Positions 54,538 through 63,754 of a stretch of 64,000 bases of DNA are shown here, piece by piece. This DNA comes from Pseudomonadota bacterium. GTDB lineage: Bacteria; Pseudomonadota; Gammaproteobacteria; Steroidobacterales; Steroidobacteraceae. The notes below the pieces were generated by a model. It was not told where the DNA came from. It saw nothing but the letters and a program-made list of their open reading frames with translations, and ran no database searches. The stretch is taken from the NCBI GenBank assembly GCA_018241505.1, contig JAFEDS010000002.1, positions 90,882 through 154,881 on the forward strand, given 5' to 3'. Both the position numbers and the translations under genes were made by a program. Every line of letters begins with the position of its first letter. The first letter of the stretch is position 1.

Positions 54538-56000
54538 GCCTCCACCTCTTCATCTTCCTCACCCAATTCCACGAGAATGCCGCGTAACTCCAGGATCGCT
54601 CCCTCCAGCTCCTCCATCGCCTGTCGCGCCAACACCGCCGGCTCCGGGAGTTCCCCGCCGTTCCCTTCGCTCTCATCCCGCAACCACGCGATGTCGAGGT
54701 TGTCATCCCGCTCGGCGATCCACTCGCGCGTGAATTTCCGGAACTTCCCTGTTTCACCGGCATCCTTGCGCTTCTTAAGACTCGCCGGCAGCCCCAGCGG
54801 ATCGGACCCAAACGCCTGCTCAAACTCCCCGAAATACTCGCGTGTCAATTGGGTACGCTTGCCGAACTGGGGCGCATTTGCGCGCAGGTCGTATACCCAC
54901 ACTTCCTTCGTGTTGCCTTTGTCCTTCTCGCCGCGGGTGAAGAACAGCACGTTGGTTTTCACACCTTGCGCGTAAAAGATGCCGGTGGGCAGGCGCAGAA
55001 TGGTGTGCAGGTTGCACTTGTCCATCAGGTCCGCGCGAATCTGCTTGCCGATGTTCCCTTCAAACAATACGTTATCCGGCAACACGACCGCCGCACGGCC
55101 ACCGGGTTTCAGCCCGCGGTAGATGTGTTGCAGGAAGCAGAACTGCTTGTTGGAGGTGGGATAGGTGAAGTCATCGCGACTCGGCAGCCCGCCGCCTTTT
55201 TTGGTGCCAAACGGCGGGTTGCTCAACATCAGCGTCGCCGGCGGCATGCGCTTGTGATCGTCCGACAGCGTGTCGCCAAAGAAGATACCCGACGCCTTCG
55301 GATCCGAATCGAGCCCATGCAACATCAGATTCATCAACGCCAGGCGATGCGCGTCCTGCACGTGTTCCATGCCGTAGAAGGTCTCGCGGCGATACCTGCG
55401 TTGCTGCGCTTCAGTCCATCGATCGGGGTTGCTGTGTGCGCGGATGTAGCGATCGGAGGCAATGAGAAAGCCGCCCGTGCCGGCGGCGGGGTCCTGGATC
55501 ACATCCCCCAGCGCCGGCTTCATGACGGCGACCATGGCATCAATCAGTGGCCGCGGCGTGAAGTACTGGCCCGCGCCCGACTTTTTCTCGCTCGCATTGC
55601 GCTCGAGGAGGTCCTCGTAAAGATCACCCAGCCCTTCCTGACGCGCGACATACCAATCGAGCTTGTCGATCTCCGTGACCAGCGTTGTCAAGGTGGTGGG
55701 TTTGCGAATCACCGTACTGGCATTCGCGAAAATCTCTTGAACGAGCTTCGAGCCATGCGTACCCAGGTGGATCAGCAGGAGCTTGTAGAATTCGAGTCGA
55801 TCCGGCGCCGTCTTGCGTTCGAGGTCGTCCCAGCGATAGCTCTTCGGGAGCTGGTCCTCCGATTCGGTCTCTTTCGCCATCTTGAGGAAGAGCAAGTACG
55901 TCAGCTCCGTGACGTATTGGTGATAGGTCACCCCGTCGTCGCGCAAGTGGTTGCAGAGATTCCACAGCTTCGCGCCAATGTCGTGGGTCGCGGTCGTCAT
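54534..56000 (-). CDS. hsdM: Type I restriction methylase subunit
   Basis: A 488-residue adenine-N6 methyltransferase. The N-terminal helical domain (LWNLCNHLRDDGVTYHQYVT, ELTYLLFLKM), the SAM motif DPAAGTGGFLI near residue 170 and the catalytic NPPF in SNPPFGTKKGG near 260 are all present. It forms M2S with HsdS and methylates the target. The ATG at 56000 is chosen by similarity to family N-termini; the frame runs on to a GTG at 56036. It starts 17 bases after the hsdR stop and overlaps hsdS by four bases. Confidence 0.96.
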   Translation of the reverse strand: MTTATHDIGAKLWNLCNHLRDDGVTYHQYVTELTYLLFLKMAKETESEDQLPKSYRWDDLERKTAPDRLEFYKLLLIHLGTHGSKLVQEIFANASTVIRKPTTLTTLVTEIDKLDWYVARQEGLGDLYEDLLERNASEKKSGAGQYFTPRPLIDAMVAVMKPALGDVIQDPAAGTGGFLIASDRYIRAHSNPDRWTEAQQRRYRRETFYGMEHVQDAHRLALMNLMLHGLDSDPKASGIFFGDTLSDDHKRMPPATLMLSNPPFGTKKGGGLPSRDDFTYPTSNKQFCFLQHIYRGLKPGGRAAVVLPDNVLFEGNIGKQIRADLMDKCNLHTILRLPTGIFYAQGVKTNVLFFTRGEKDKGNTKEVWVYDLRANAPQFGKRTQLTREYFGEFEQAFGSDPLGLPASLKKRKDAGETGKFRKFTREWIAERDDNLDIAWLRDESEGNGGELPEPAVLARQAMEELEGAILELRGILVELGEEDEEVEA

Positions 56001-56017
56001 GTCGTTAACAAATTGTC

Positions 56018-59000
56018 CTAGGCCGCAGGCGGCCACACTGAGTCATTGAATTGATCGAGGACGGTCGCCAACTGGCCGTCGAACACCTTGTCCAGTCGCT
56101 TGAAACCGCCACCCTCGCGTCGAAAGATCAGATCCGGTTCGTCCAGCGCCGCCCGATCGACCAGCAAGTTGGCCTTGGTCTGTTCGGCAATGCGCGCCAA
56201 CCAGGTGCGCTGCTGCGTGGTCCACTTCCGACTGCTGAGGATCATCTGCAGCGCCCGATTCACCCGCTCATCATACGGGACCAGCGCGTCCCCGAGGGCG
56301 GCCTGCCGGATGAAGCCGAGGATGCTCGCAGCCATGTCCTGATTCGTCATCTCCCGCCAGGCAACTTCCAAATTGCTCTCCGTAAACCCGGCCTGATCGA
56401 GCGCGAGGAGGAGTTCGCGGAGTTGCTGGCGGGTGAGGTCGCGCGGGCGCGTCAAGACGGCCGTGAGCGCGGGAATCCGATTCCCATTCGTCTGGATAAA
56501 GGCCTTGAACTCGGCGATGTAGTCCTCCGGCTTCTTCACCGTTCCATAGCCACGCTCGATGCCTGCCAGGGTGTCCGCATGCGTGGAAATGAAAATGGGA
56601 TCGCCGCGCGCCCCGCCCTTGCGATCCAAGATTTCCCCGAGCTGCGGATTCTGGGTGAACCAGGCGGCAATCTGCGCCAGAGTCTGATGCTGCAACTGCT
56701 CTAGGAAGGCGTCCGGCGCCATCCCACACGTCGTCTCGAAATCCCGCCGCGCGCGCTCGTCCAAATGCCGCTTCTTGCGCTGCAGTTTTGCCCTGAACTG
56801 ATCGAGCACCTCTTGGACCGCCCCGGGATCTTTCACGGTCGCGAGCTCGCGCGCCAATTGGGTAAACGAAATCTGCGGATCCACCACCACCGGTTGCATG
56901 GCGGTGATCGGCCCCAAGGCTTCATACAACCGCACGGCATCAAAGATCCGGAAGGCCTCTTTGCCGATGTCGGGACACAGCCGCGTCGCACGGCCCAACA
57001 TTTGATCAAACAGGATGCGGCTGTTCACCCGGCGCAGAAAGACGATGTTGCAGATCTCGGGCACATCGATGCCCGTGGTCAACAGATCCACGGTCACCGC
57101 CACACTCGGCATGCGCTCGTTCTTATAGCGCCGAATGAGCCCGGACGGATCATCCGCCGTGCCCGTGATCTTCAAGACCGCATCGTCATCCACGTCACCG
57201 TATCGCTGCTCAAAGGCGAGCTTCAGGAGCCTCACCACCTCATCGGCGTGCGCGTCGCTGACGCAGAACACGAGGGTTTTCTGTCGGGAGCTAGGATCGA
57301 TCTCGGAAGCGAGGAATTCACAGACGACGCGATTGAACGACTCCGACAACACTTTCCGGTTGAAGTCCTCAATCTCGAGCCGGATCTCATCGGGCGCCTT
57401 GAAGAGCTCAATCTGGTTTTTGCGCGGATCATAAGCTTGAATGTCCTCGCCCTTCTGCCAGCGAATGCCCGCCGTGGAGAGCTCCGTCTTGATTTGCACT
57501 GGCGGTTCGTGATCCACCAGGAAGCCATCAATGACCGCCTCACGATAGCTGTAGGCGAACACCGGCGTCCCGAAGATATCCACCGTGTGCAGTGCCGGCG
57601 TTGCCGTCAGCCCAATCTTCACCGCATCGAAATAGTCGATGACCCGTCGGTATTGCGACACATAGTCGTCAAAGTTGCGAAAGCTCAACTCCCGGTCCGA
57701 CAGATCCCGATCCAACAGATACCCGCGATGACACTCATCGACGACGATGCAGTCATACCGGTCCACCGGCGGCACCTCCCCGTCGTCCGAAGGAATCAAC
57801 ACCCGCTTCACCATCCCCTGAATGGTTGCAATGTGGACCTTGGTATCCGTATCCGGTGCGCTGTCCTTCAACTCCTTGATCCCGAACACGGACGCGAACG
57901 TGTTGAGATTCTCCATGCGCGTGTCTTTGAACGCATTCGCCGCCTGTTCGCCCAACGCGGATCGATCCACCAGAAATAACACTCGCCGGAAACGCTGGGT
58001 CTTCAAGAAACGATAGATGAGCGCAATACACGTCTTGGTTTTGCCGGTCCCCGTTGCCATGGCGAGCAACATCTGACGTTGCACGCCCGTTGCCAGCACC
58101 CGCTCCACCGCATGGATCGCCTCCCGCTGGTAGGGTCGCAAAGGAAAACCATAATCAAACGGTTCCAGGGCAAGCGCCGCATCTGCCTGCGCCGTGTCCT
58201 GCTTCAACATCTCCTTCAAGCCACCCGGCGTATGCCAGCTCTCCAAGGGACGTGCGAGATTGTGGGATCGCCGCACATCGCAAAACCACACTCCACTCTT
58301 ACTCGCAATCTGCTTCAAGTACGGGCGGCCATTGGAGGAGAACACGAACGGCAATCGATACTCTCCCCACGGTCCGCCGAAGGCGGTGAGCTCAGCGGAG
58401 ACAGCAAATCCGCGGCTGTAGCGCTTGGCCTGTTGGAGCGCGGCGGATACATCGATATTCTCGCGTTTGGCTTCAACCGCGCCGACCGGCATCAGCCCGA
58501 CAAACAACACATAATCCGCCGGACCGTTGGAGGTGGGCCACTCCGCAATCGCCAAATTCCGGCCCTTCTCCGGTCGCGTGCCGCGACCATATCGCAGGAC
58601 CGCCGAATCAGCCTCCCACCCGGCCGCACGCAGTTGGCGATCGATCCGGACGCGCGTGTCGGCTTCGTCGAGATCCACCTGCTCGGCCGCGTCGTTGGCG
58701 GACTGTACGAGGTGATTGAGCACATCCGGCGGTTTCGCCGCCGCCGTCGCCTGCAGGGCCGCCAGCCGCTGTTCCAGAGCGGCTTTGGCCTGTTCGGCCT
58801 CAGACGCCATACCCCCCCAGACCGATTGGTCCTGCTGAGCGGCTTCGAGGCGGGCGCGGGTCGCCGCGAGCTCCGCGGCCGTCTGCTGGTGCGTCGCCCG
58901 ATAGTCCTCAAGGGTTTGATTGAGGCGCGCCAGTTCGGCCCTGAGCGCCTCGCTCTCGTCCTTCGGCGCGACCGGCGGCAGAAAGGGCCCCGACTTGAAG

Positions 59001-59389
59001 GCCTTGTCCTTGAAAGTCCGGTGATACCACACACCCAACTGCCAACTCAGCCGCAACATCGCCAGCGCCGTGCGATGGTCGCCGCCCCCGCGATGGCTCG
59101 CCGCATTGCCGGCGTTCTTGACCTCGTGAAAGAGGGTGGCAATCTCGCGCGGCACAATCTGCGAGCCCTGCAGGCGGCGCAGCAGTTCGGATTGCGGCTC
59201 CTCGGTGGAGGTATAGAGCCCCGCGCGGGAGGCCACCAACTGCGCCAGCACCTCGCCGAACTGCCGCAGCTTCATCAGGCAGGTATTGGGATCGTCGGCG
59301 AAGTACTTCTCGGCCAGCATCCCAAACCGCACGAGCTGCGCATCGTGCACCTGAAGAAACCCAAAGTTGGAGGGAATCGAACCCGCCAT
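56018..59389 (-). CDS. hsdR: Type I restriction subunit R
   Basis: A 1123-residue translocase-nuclease. Residues 1-130 form a DUF4145-like (HEPN-related) domain, followed by a coiled coil near 145-215 and a nuclease region (about 245-330). The Walker A motif MATGTGKT lies near 443 and the DEAD-box DECH near 548, with further helicase motifs (RRVNSRILFDQMLGRATRL). The C-terminal 300 residues are the helical domain. It moves DNA past the complex until collision triggers cleavage. First gene of the hsdRMS operon; no strong ribosome-binding site at its ATG. Confidence 0.95.
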   Translation of the reverse strand: MAGSIPSNFGFLQVHDAQLVRFGMLAEKYFADDPNTCLMKLRQFGEVLAQLVASRAGLYTSTEEPQSELLRRLQGSQIVPREIATLFHEVKNAGNAASHRGGGDHRTALAMLRLSWQLGVWYHRTFKDKAFKSGPFLPPVAPKDESEALRAELARLNQTLEDYRATHQQTAAELAATRARLEAAQQDQSVWGGMASEAEQAKAALEQRLAALQATAAAKPPDVLNHLVQSANDAAEQVDLDEADTRVRIDRQLRAAGWEADSAVLRYGRGTRPEKGRNLAIAEWPTSNGPADYVLFVGLMPVGAVEAKRENIDVSAALQQAKRYSRGFAVSAELTAFGGPWGEYRLPFVFSSNGRPYLKQIASKSGVWFCDVRRSHNLARPLESWHTPGGLKEMLKQDTAQADAALALEPFDYGFPLRPYQREAIHAVERVLATGVQRQMLLAMATGTGKTKTCIALIYRFLKTQRFRRVLFLVDRSALGEQAANAFKDTRMENLNTFASVFGIKELKDSAPDTDTKVHIATIQGMVKRVLIPSDDGEVPPVDRYDCIVVDECHRGYLLDRDLSDRELSFRNFDDYVSQYRRVIDYFDAVKIGLTATPALHTVDIFGTPVFAYSYREAVIDGFLVDHEPPVQIKTELSTAGIRWQKGEDIQAYDPRKNQIELFKAPDEIRLEIEDFNRKVLSESFNRVVCEFLASEIDPSSRQKTLVFCVSDAHADEVVRLLKLAFEQRYGDVDDDAVLKITGTADDPSGLIRRYKNERMPSVAVTVDLLTTGIDVPEICNIVFLRRVNSRILFDQMLGRATRLCPDIGKEAFRIFDAVRLYEALGPITAMQPVVVDPQISFTQLARELATVKDPGAVQEVLDQFRAKLQRKKRHLDERARRDFETTCGMAPDAFLEQLQHQTLAQIAAWFTQNPQLGEILDRKGGARGDPIFISTHADTLAGIERGYGTVKKPEDYIAEFKAFIQTNGNRIPALTAVLTRPRDLTRQQLRELLLALDQAGFTESNLEVAWREMTNQDMAASILGFIRQAALGDALVPYDERVNRALQMILSSRKWTTQQRTWLARIAEQTKANLLVDRAALDEPDLIFRREGGGFKRLDKVFDGQLATVLDQFNDSVWPPAA

Positions 59390-59843
59390 CGGCTAGCGAC
59401 TACCGATCTCGCGTGCGCTCAGACGTGCTACCGCATAGCCATCCATCCCTGCGTCCCTCACTTTTCTTATTGAACTGAGGCCGGGACCTATCCTAGCACC
59501 CCTCCGACCGGACTCGGCAGCACCGCGGATCACACCTCGTGGAAACGGCGACGTGAAGCATAGGACTCCTGACCAAATGGCCGCCCCGATCCGATCCAGG
59601 GCGCACGCGCCGATCACGGATTGAACCCGCTGCGTCAAACGAAGCGACGGGTATCGCACCCAGAACACCGCCCGGCGTGACGAGCGGGCACACACACCCG
59701 GACTAAATCCGTCCTTGCCTGTCTGTTTCACCCTACCACGCCGGTCTCGCCGTCAAGACCCTGCGCGCGGGAGGACGCGTGCTCGGCGAGTTCCGCTTCG
59801 CTTCAGTCCTGACGGCTGCGCTGCGGCGTGCCTCCGGAGTTCC
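59390..59843. other. Divergent non-coding region between hsdR and the DUF4942 gene
   Basis: About 450 bases that must carry the promoters of the hsd operon (minus) and the DUF4942 gene (plus). I cannot pick clear -35/-10 boxes. It contains a B repeat copy (59592-59650) and, at the right end, CTGCGGCG before the C hairpin. Confidence 0.5.
59592..59650 (+). repeat. Dispersed repeat B, copy 9
   Basis: CGATCCAGGGCGCACGCGCC, GATCACGGATTGAACCC, then GCGTCAAACGAAGCGACGGG. Both the core palindrome and the CAAxCGAAG end match other B copies. Confidence 0.6.
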
Positions 59844-59863
59844 CGACGGCAAGTCCGCCGTCG
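59844..59863 (+). promoter_or_regulatory. C element hairpin upstream of the DUF4942 gene
   Basis: CGACGGC and GCCGTCG form a 7-bp stem with loop AAGTCC. It ends 24 bases before the ATG. CTGCGGCG lies about 20 bases upstream, as at the radC-like gene. Confidence 0.65.
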
Positions 59864-59887
59864 CCACGCTCCTGAGGAGCCAACATC

Positions 59888-60745
59888 ATGAATACCGAAC
59901 CCAACGTCACCGCGAACATCGATTCCACGAACGACACCGACGCGCAACTTCATGCCCTCATCCCGAGCCTGAGTCTCGCGCACTTCATCCAACAGCGCGC
60001 GGCCACCCTCGAACGCCTCACCCACGCTATCGCCCTGCTGCGCGAAGCCGATCAGCTCGCCGAAGCGGCCCACCTCGGCCAACCATGCATCGAGATTCAA
60101 CAGCACGGGCGACACACCACCCCCATCACCGACGAGCAGGCGGAAACAGCCGCGCGTCAGCACGTCGACTACGGCGGCTGGAGTTATCTCATGGAGCAAT
60201 CAGGACTCGCGAGCTTCATGGACGCAAAGGCGCGTGAGCAGTGGCGCCAACAACTGGAGAGCCACGACCTCCCGGAACTCACCGCGGATAACATCCGCAG
60301 CACCTTCGCCTTCATGCACGGCAGCCGTCGCGAGATGTTCGATCGGGGCGTCATCACCCTCTTCCAGCGACTCTCCTGGGACTACAAAACGAACCAGCCG
60401 TTCCGCTTCGGCCAGCGCATCATCTTAAACCACCTGCTGCAGGTGTACGGGCGCGACACCCACCAGGCCTTCCTCAATCACACCACGACCGACCAACTCG
60501 ACGACCTGCTGCGTGTCTTTCATGTCCTGGACGGCCAACCCGAACCCGACCACCGCCAGGGGATGTACCGCATACTGAGTGCGGCTCTGCACGAACACGC
60601 CACCAACTGGAGCGGCCCGTACTTCTCGTTGCGCTGGTTCCGCAAAGGCGGCGGCCATCTCACCTTCACCCGCCCCGACCTCGTGGATGCGTTGAATCGC
60701 ATCCTCGCGCGTCACTTCCCGAACGCGCTGCCGGCGCCGCGATGA
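59888..60745 (+). CDS. DUF4942 domain protein
   Basis: A 285-residue protein. The C-terminal two thirds match DUF4942 by eye (REMFDRGVITLFQRLSWDYK, FRFGQRIILNHLL, GPYFSLRWFRKGGGHLTF, DLVDALNRILA), a domain frequent in plasmids, prophages and integrative elements, sometimes linked to antirestriction or methylase-like proteins. Function unproven. GAGGAG lies eight bases before the ATG. It shares a C hairpin with the radC-like gene, which suggests common control within one mobile element. Confidence 0.88.
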   Translation: MNTEPNVTANIDSTNDTDAQLHALIPSLSLAHFIQQRAATLERLTHAIALLREADQLAEAAHLGQPCIEIQQHGRHTTPITDEQAETAARQHVDYGGWSYLMEQSGLASFMDAKAREQWRQQLESHDLPELTADNIRSTFAFMHGSRREMFDRGVITLFQRLSWDYKTNQPFRFGQRIILNHLLQVYGRDTHQAFLNHTTTDQLDDLLRVFHVLDGQPEPDHRQGMYRILSAALHEHATNWSGPYFSLRWFRKGGGHLTFTRPDLVDALNRILARHFPNALPAPR

Positions 60746-61072
60746 GGCGCTCGCCCGGCCGCGCAGGTGCGCGGCCGGGCGTTTGGTGACCGGGTGCCCA
60801 CTGGCGATCCAAGGCGCGCAGCGCCGGACACGGATCGAAAGCACGCCCCTAAAAGCACTGCCGCTGCCGCGGGGCCCCAACCGCTCGCTAACCAGCTAGC
60901 TACGTGGCCACCCGCCCCTCCGTCGTCCGGACGCGCTTCCGATTTCGGGCGACTCTCGGACGAGGACCGCCATCGGCGGCAGCGCCGATAACGGAATTCC
61001 GAGGCTCGGACGTCTACCTTGAATGGATTCCGCATCACCCAGAAATACAAACACAACGCCACTCCTCAGGCC
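60746..61072. other. Non-coding region with repeat B copy 8
   Basis: About 330 bases. It holds GGCGCGCAGCGCCGGACACG (60810 region) and a weaker GGCAGCGCCGATAACGGA near 60974. No gene seen. Confidence 0.5.
60804..60842 (+). repeat. Dispersed repeat B, copy 8
   Basis: GGCGATCCAAGGCGCGCAGC, GCCGGACACGGATCGAAAGC. The GGCGCGCAGCGCC palindrome is perfect. Confidence 0.72.
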
Positions 61073-61480
61073 ATGAGCATCTCCGCCCTCTTCGATCGCC
61101 TCGGCGCCCCGCTGCACAATGTTCGCTACTCCTGGGGAGGCGTCCGCGCAGACGGCGCCGTGATCCTTCGCGTCTGGCAGGACGAAACCAGTAAAATCGA
61201 TGGCAAACGATGCGTGCAGATCACCAACCATGAATTCTTTCGGGGAAAAGCGCCCAACCTGGGATACGAAGAGCGAAATCGCCAGATCGATCTCATTCGC
61301 GCCGGCGCTCGCTGCTGGATGATCATGTGCGAACAGGTGCAACCGCCTCTCGTGCCCCGTGAGATCCATCAATTCAACGGAAACGAGCTCTTCGTAGGTG
61401 GCGAACTCCTCGAACAGGCCGGCGAGACTTGGATCGAATGGGTTGACCGCATACCGGTGCAGTCCGTGACGCGCGGATGA
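61073..61480 (+). CDS. Orphan protein upstream of Shedu
   Basis: A 135-residue protein starting MSISALFDRLGAPLHNVRYS, with WGGVRADGAVILRVWQDE and NELFVGGELLEQAGETWIEW. I know similar short proteins from islands but no family name. The gene ends 12 bases before sduA on the same strand, so the two are probably co-expressed. The frame is open to 61019. Conserved Trp/Arg/Asp residues suggest an enzyme or binding partner rather than a scaffold. Confidence 0.75.
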   Translation: MSISALFDRLGAPLHNVRYSWGGVRADGAVILRVWQDETSKIDGKRCVQITNHEFFRGKAPNLGYEERNRQIDLIRAGARCWMIMCEQVQPPLVPREIHQFNGNELFVGGELLEQAGETWIEWVDRIPVQSVTRG

Positions 61481-61492
61481 GCGCCGCATACC

Positions 61493-62701
61493 ATGACCCG
61501 CCCGCCCAGATCCGAAGTCGACGAGGCGCAGATCGTCGGCAACCATAAAGCCGACCACCTCTATACCCACGAATGGACGAGCGGCGAAGGCCGCTACCTG
61601 AACTTCGTGATCGATGAACAGGGCCGGCCCCAGACCATCGACGTCGAGTTAGAACCGCATGCGCGCAATCGGATCAAGGTGACGATTTCCTTTGTCCACG
61701 ACCGAAACGACATCACGAAAATCGAGCTGAAGAAGTTCAAGCTCTACAAGCGCAAGGGTTGGCAGCCCTGCCCGGACGACGAGACCGGATTTGGCAATCA
61801 ACACATCACGCTACGCCCGTACTCGTTTGAGAAGCTGCTCGCTTTCCTCCAGTTCGTCTCGGGACTCGACATCCCCGGAATCACCCAGCGGCGCCTCGCC
61901 CTGTCGATCGACGGGTCGCAGCCTCTTGACGATGAGACAAAGCGCAAACTGCGTACACTGCTGGCACGCAAAGGTGGATCCGAACTCATCGGGGAGCTGC
62001 TGCGAACGGGGCTGATCGCGACCGAGGATCTCGTCAACTTGGGCTACCGCAAGCAGCAGCTCGCACTCTTTGAAAGGATGCTGGCCAGTACGGATGACGT
62101 GACCACCTATCAAAGAGAACACCGGCTCCGCGAAGACCAGCCCGAATCTGCTTGGCAACACTTCTTCGAACAGAATGAATGGATCTTCGGCTACGGGCTC
62201 GATTACCGATTCCAGGGAATTCTGCAATCCCAATTTCATGCCTCGGATACTGACGCAGACGGTTCACAGTCCGTGATCAGCGACTTCTTGCTCGGTGATA
62301 AGCGTTTCACTACCTTCGTGGAGATCAAAACGCCGCAGACACTACTCTTCGCGGGGACGCAAAACCGATCACGCACGTGGCGACTGTCCGGCTCGCTACT
62401 CGACAGTGTCTCCCAGATCCTCGAGCAGAAGGCGGCAGGCTTGCTGAAATTTGATCACGGAACGCTATATGACGCCAACGGCAGCCGCATCACGCAAAAG
62501 CCCTACGATCCGAAGGTCATCCTCTTGATCGGGCATTGGGATCAGCTCAATCAGTCAGCGGATGAGCGCGAACAGGAGACCAAACAACGTACGCTGGAAC
62601 TATTCCGGCGTGATTCCCGCAACATCGAGATCATCACGTACGACGAGCTGTTTGAGAGGGCGAAGTTTATTGTGGAGCATCGCCAGCGAGCTACTTCATG
62701 A
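61493..62701 (+). CDS. sduA: Shedu anti-phage nuclease (DUF4263)
   Basis: A 402-residue protein whose C-terminal half is the DUF4263 nuclease of the Shedu defence system: AWQHFFEQNEWIFGYGLDYR near 218-238, then SDFLLGDKRFTTFVEIKTPQ near 262-281 with the PD-(D/E)XK residues Asp, Glu and Lys. The N-terminal 200 residues form the sensor part that differs between Shedu types. In Bacillus and E. coli SduA alone can protect against phage by DNA nicking. It follows an orphan gene by 12 bases and precedes a trypsin-like protease gene. Confidence 0.92.
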   Translation: MTRPPRSEVDEAQIVGNHKADHLYTHEWTSGEGRYLNFVIDEQGRPQTIDVELEPHARNRIKVTISFVHDRNDITKIELKKFKLYKRKGWQPCPDDETGFGNQHITLRPYSFEKLLAFLQFVSGLDIPGITQRRLALSIDGSQPLDDETKRKLRTLLARKGGSELIGELLRTGLIATEDLVNLGYRKQQLALFERMLASTDDVTTYQREHRLREDQPESAWQHFFEQNEWIFGYGLDYRFQGILQSQFHASDTDADGSQSVISDFLLGDKRFTTFVEIKTPQTLLFAGTQNRSRTWRLSGSLLDSVSQILEQKAAGLLKFDHGTLYDANGSRITQKPYDPKVILLIGHWDQLNQSADEREQETKQRTLELFRRDSRNIEIITYDELFERAKFIVEHRQRATS

Positions 62702-62842
62702 AGCGCCGCGTTCCACAGCATACACGCAACCATCGAAGGCCAGTCGTGCCGGCCGAAATCCTGTTCAATGACTCCAGCGGCTATCGCAGTGAATTAGCTC
62801 GTACAACGCCCAATTCCGCTCTACTCAGCCGAGTCACCTCAC
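62702..62842. other. Short gap before the protease gene
   Basis: About 140 bases, no gene seen. It could hold a separate promoter for the protease, so co-transcription with sduA is possible but not certain. Confidence 0.4.
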
Positions 62843-63754
62843 ATGCCAAAACTCCGCCAGGACATGATCGATGTCGCTTTCTATCTCTACCCTAGCGAAG
62901 AAGCCGCGGCAAAAGGCCGGGATTTCGGTGGAACTGGCTTCTTCGCTATTATCGCTTCCGAAACAATTCCCGACTGGGTGTATTGCTACGCTGTCACGAA
63001 TTGGCACGTCGCCGTTCGCGACGGATGCTCCGTCATTCGAGTTAATACAGTTAGTGGCGGGAGCGACATCATTCCCCTCGATCCGTCTCAATGGTTATTC
63101 ACACCGCAGGGTCCCGATCTGGCAATCGCGCTAGTCACGCTGGACCAAAATCGCCACCGAGTCAAAGGGGTCGGCTTATCCGCATTCGCATCCAGCGAAA
63201 CGATTTCCAACTATCAGATCGGTGTGGGAGAAGATGTGGTCATGATCGGCAGGTTTGTAGACCACGATGGAGGAATCGTAAACAGACCGGCCGCAAGATT
63301 TGGAAACATTGCCGTCATGTCTACACCGCTCCCACAGGCAACAAAAGGCATACACGAAGCCTACTGTCTTGATATGCACTCCCGGAGTGGGTATTCGGGT
63401 TCCCCAGTCTTCGTTTATCGTACGACGGGAAGCACCATCGGAGAAGGCTCCGTCATCAGCGGAGATGACGGGTTTCTATATCTGCTCGGGGTGCACTATG
63501 GCCAATTCGTAGAATACTGGACTCTCCAAGATGTGGACGAATCTGCGAAGTCCACCGGTGTACCCGCTCACACAGATGCTGCTGGCAAAAACGCCCGGAT
63601 GGTCAGAGGTCTGAGCGGCATGACCTGCGTCGCGCCCGCCTGGCAACTCCGGGACTTACTGTTTCATGAATCCGAAGTAAAGCGCCGCGAGCAGCTCGAC
63701 TTGAGGCGTTTACGCGAGATTCAGACTGTGACCTTCGATACCAACCCTCCTTGA
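62843..63754 (+). CDS. Trypsin-like serine protease
   Basis: A 303-residue chymotrypsin-fold protease without signal peptide, so probably cytoplasmic. The triad is visible: His55 in TNWHVA, Asp92 in GPDLAIALV and Ser185 in GYSGSP. The fold region spans about residues 25-220; the tail (RREQLDLRRLREIQT) is charged. Cytoplasmic trypsin-like proteases are known effectors or partners in several defence systems, where they are activated by a sensor. Here the neighbour is sduA (142 bases upstream, same strand). Target unknown. Confidence 0.9.
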   Translation: MPKLRQDMIDVAFYLYPSEEAAAKGRDFGGTGFFAIIASETIPDWVYCYAVTNWHVAVRDGCSVIRVNTVSGGSDIIPLDPSQWLFTPQGPDLAIALVTLDQNRHRVKGVGLSAFASSETISNYQIGVGEDVVMIGRFVDHDGGIVNRPAARFGNIAVMSTPLPQATKGIHEAYCLDMHSRSGYSGSPVFVYRTTGSTIGEGSVISGDDGFLYLLGVHYGQFVEYWTLQDVDESAKSTGVPAHTDAAGKNARMVRGLSGMTCVAPAWQLRDLLFHESEVKRREQLDLRRLREIQTVTFDTNPP

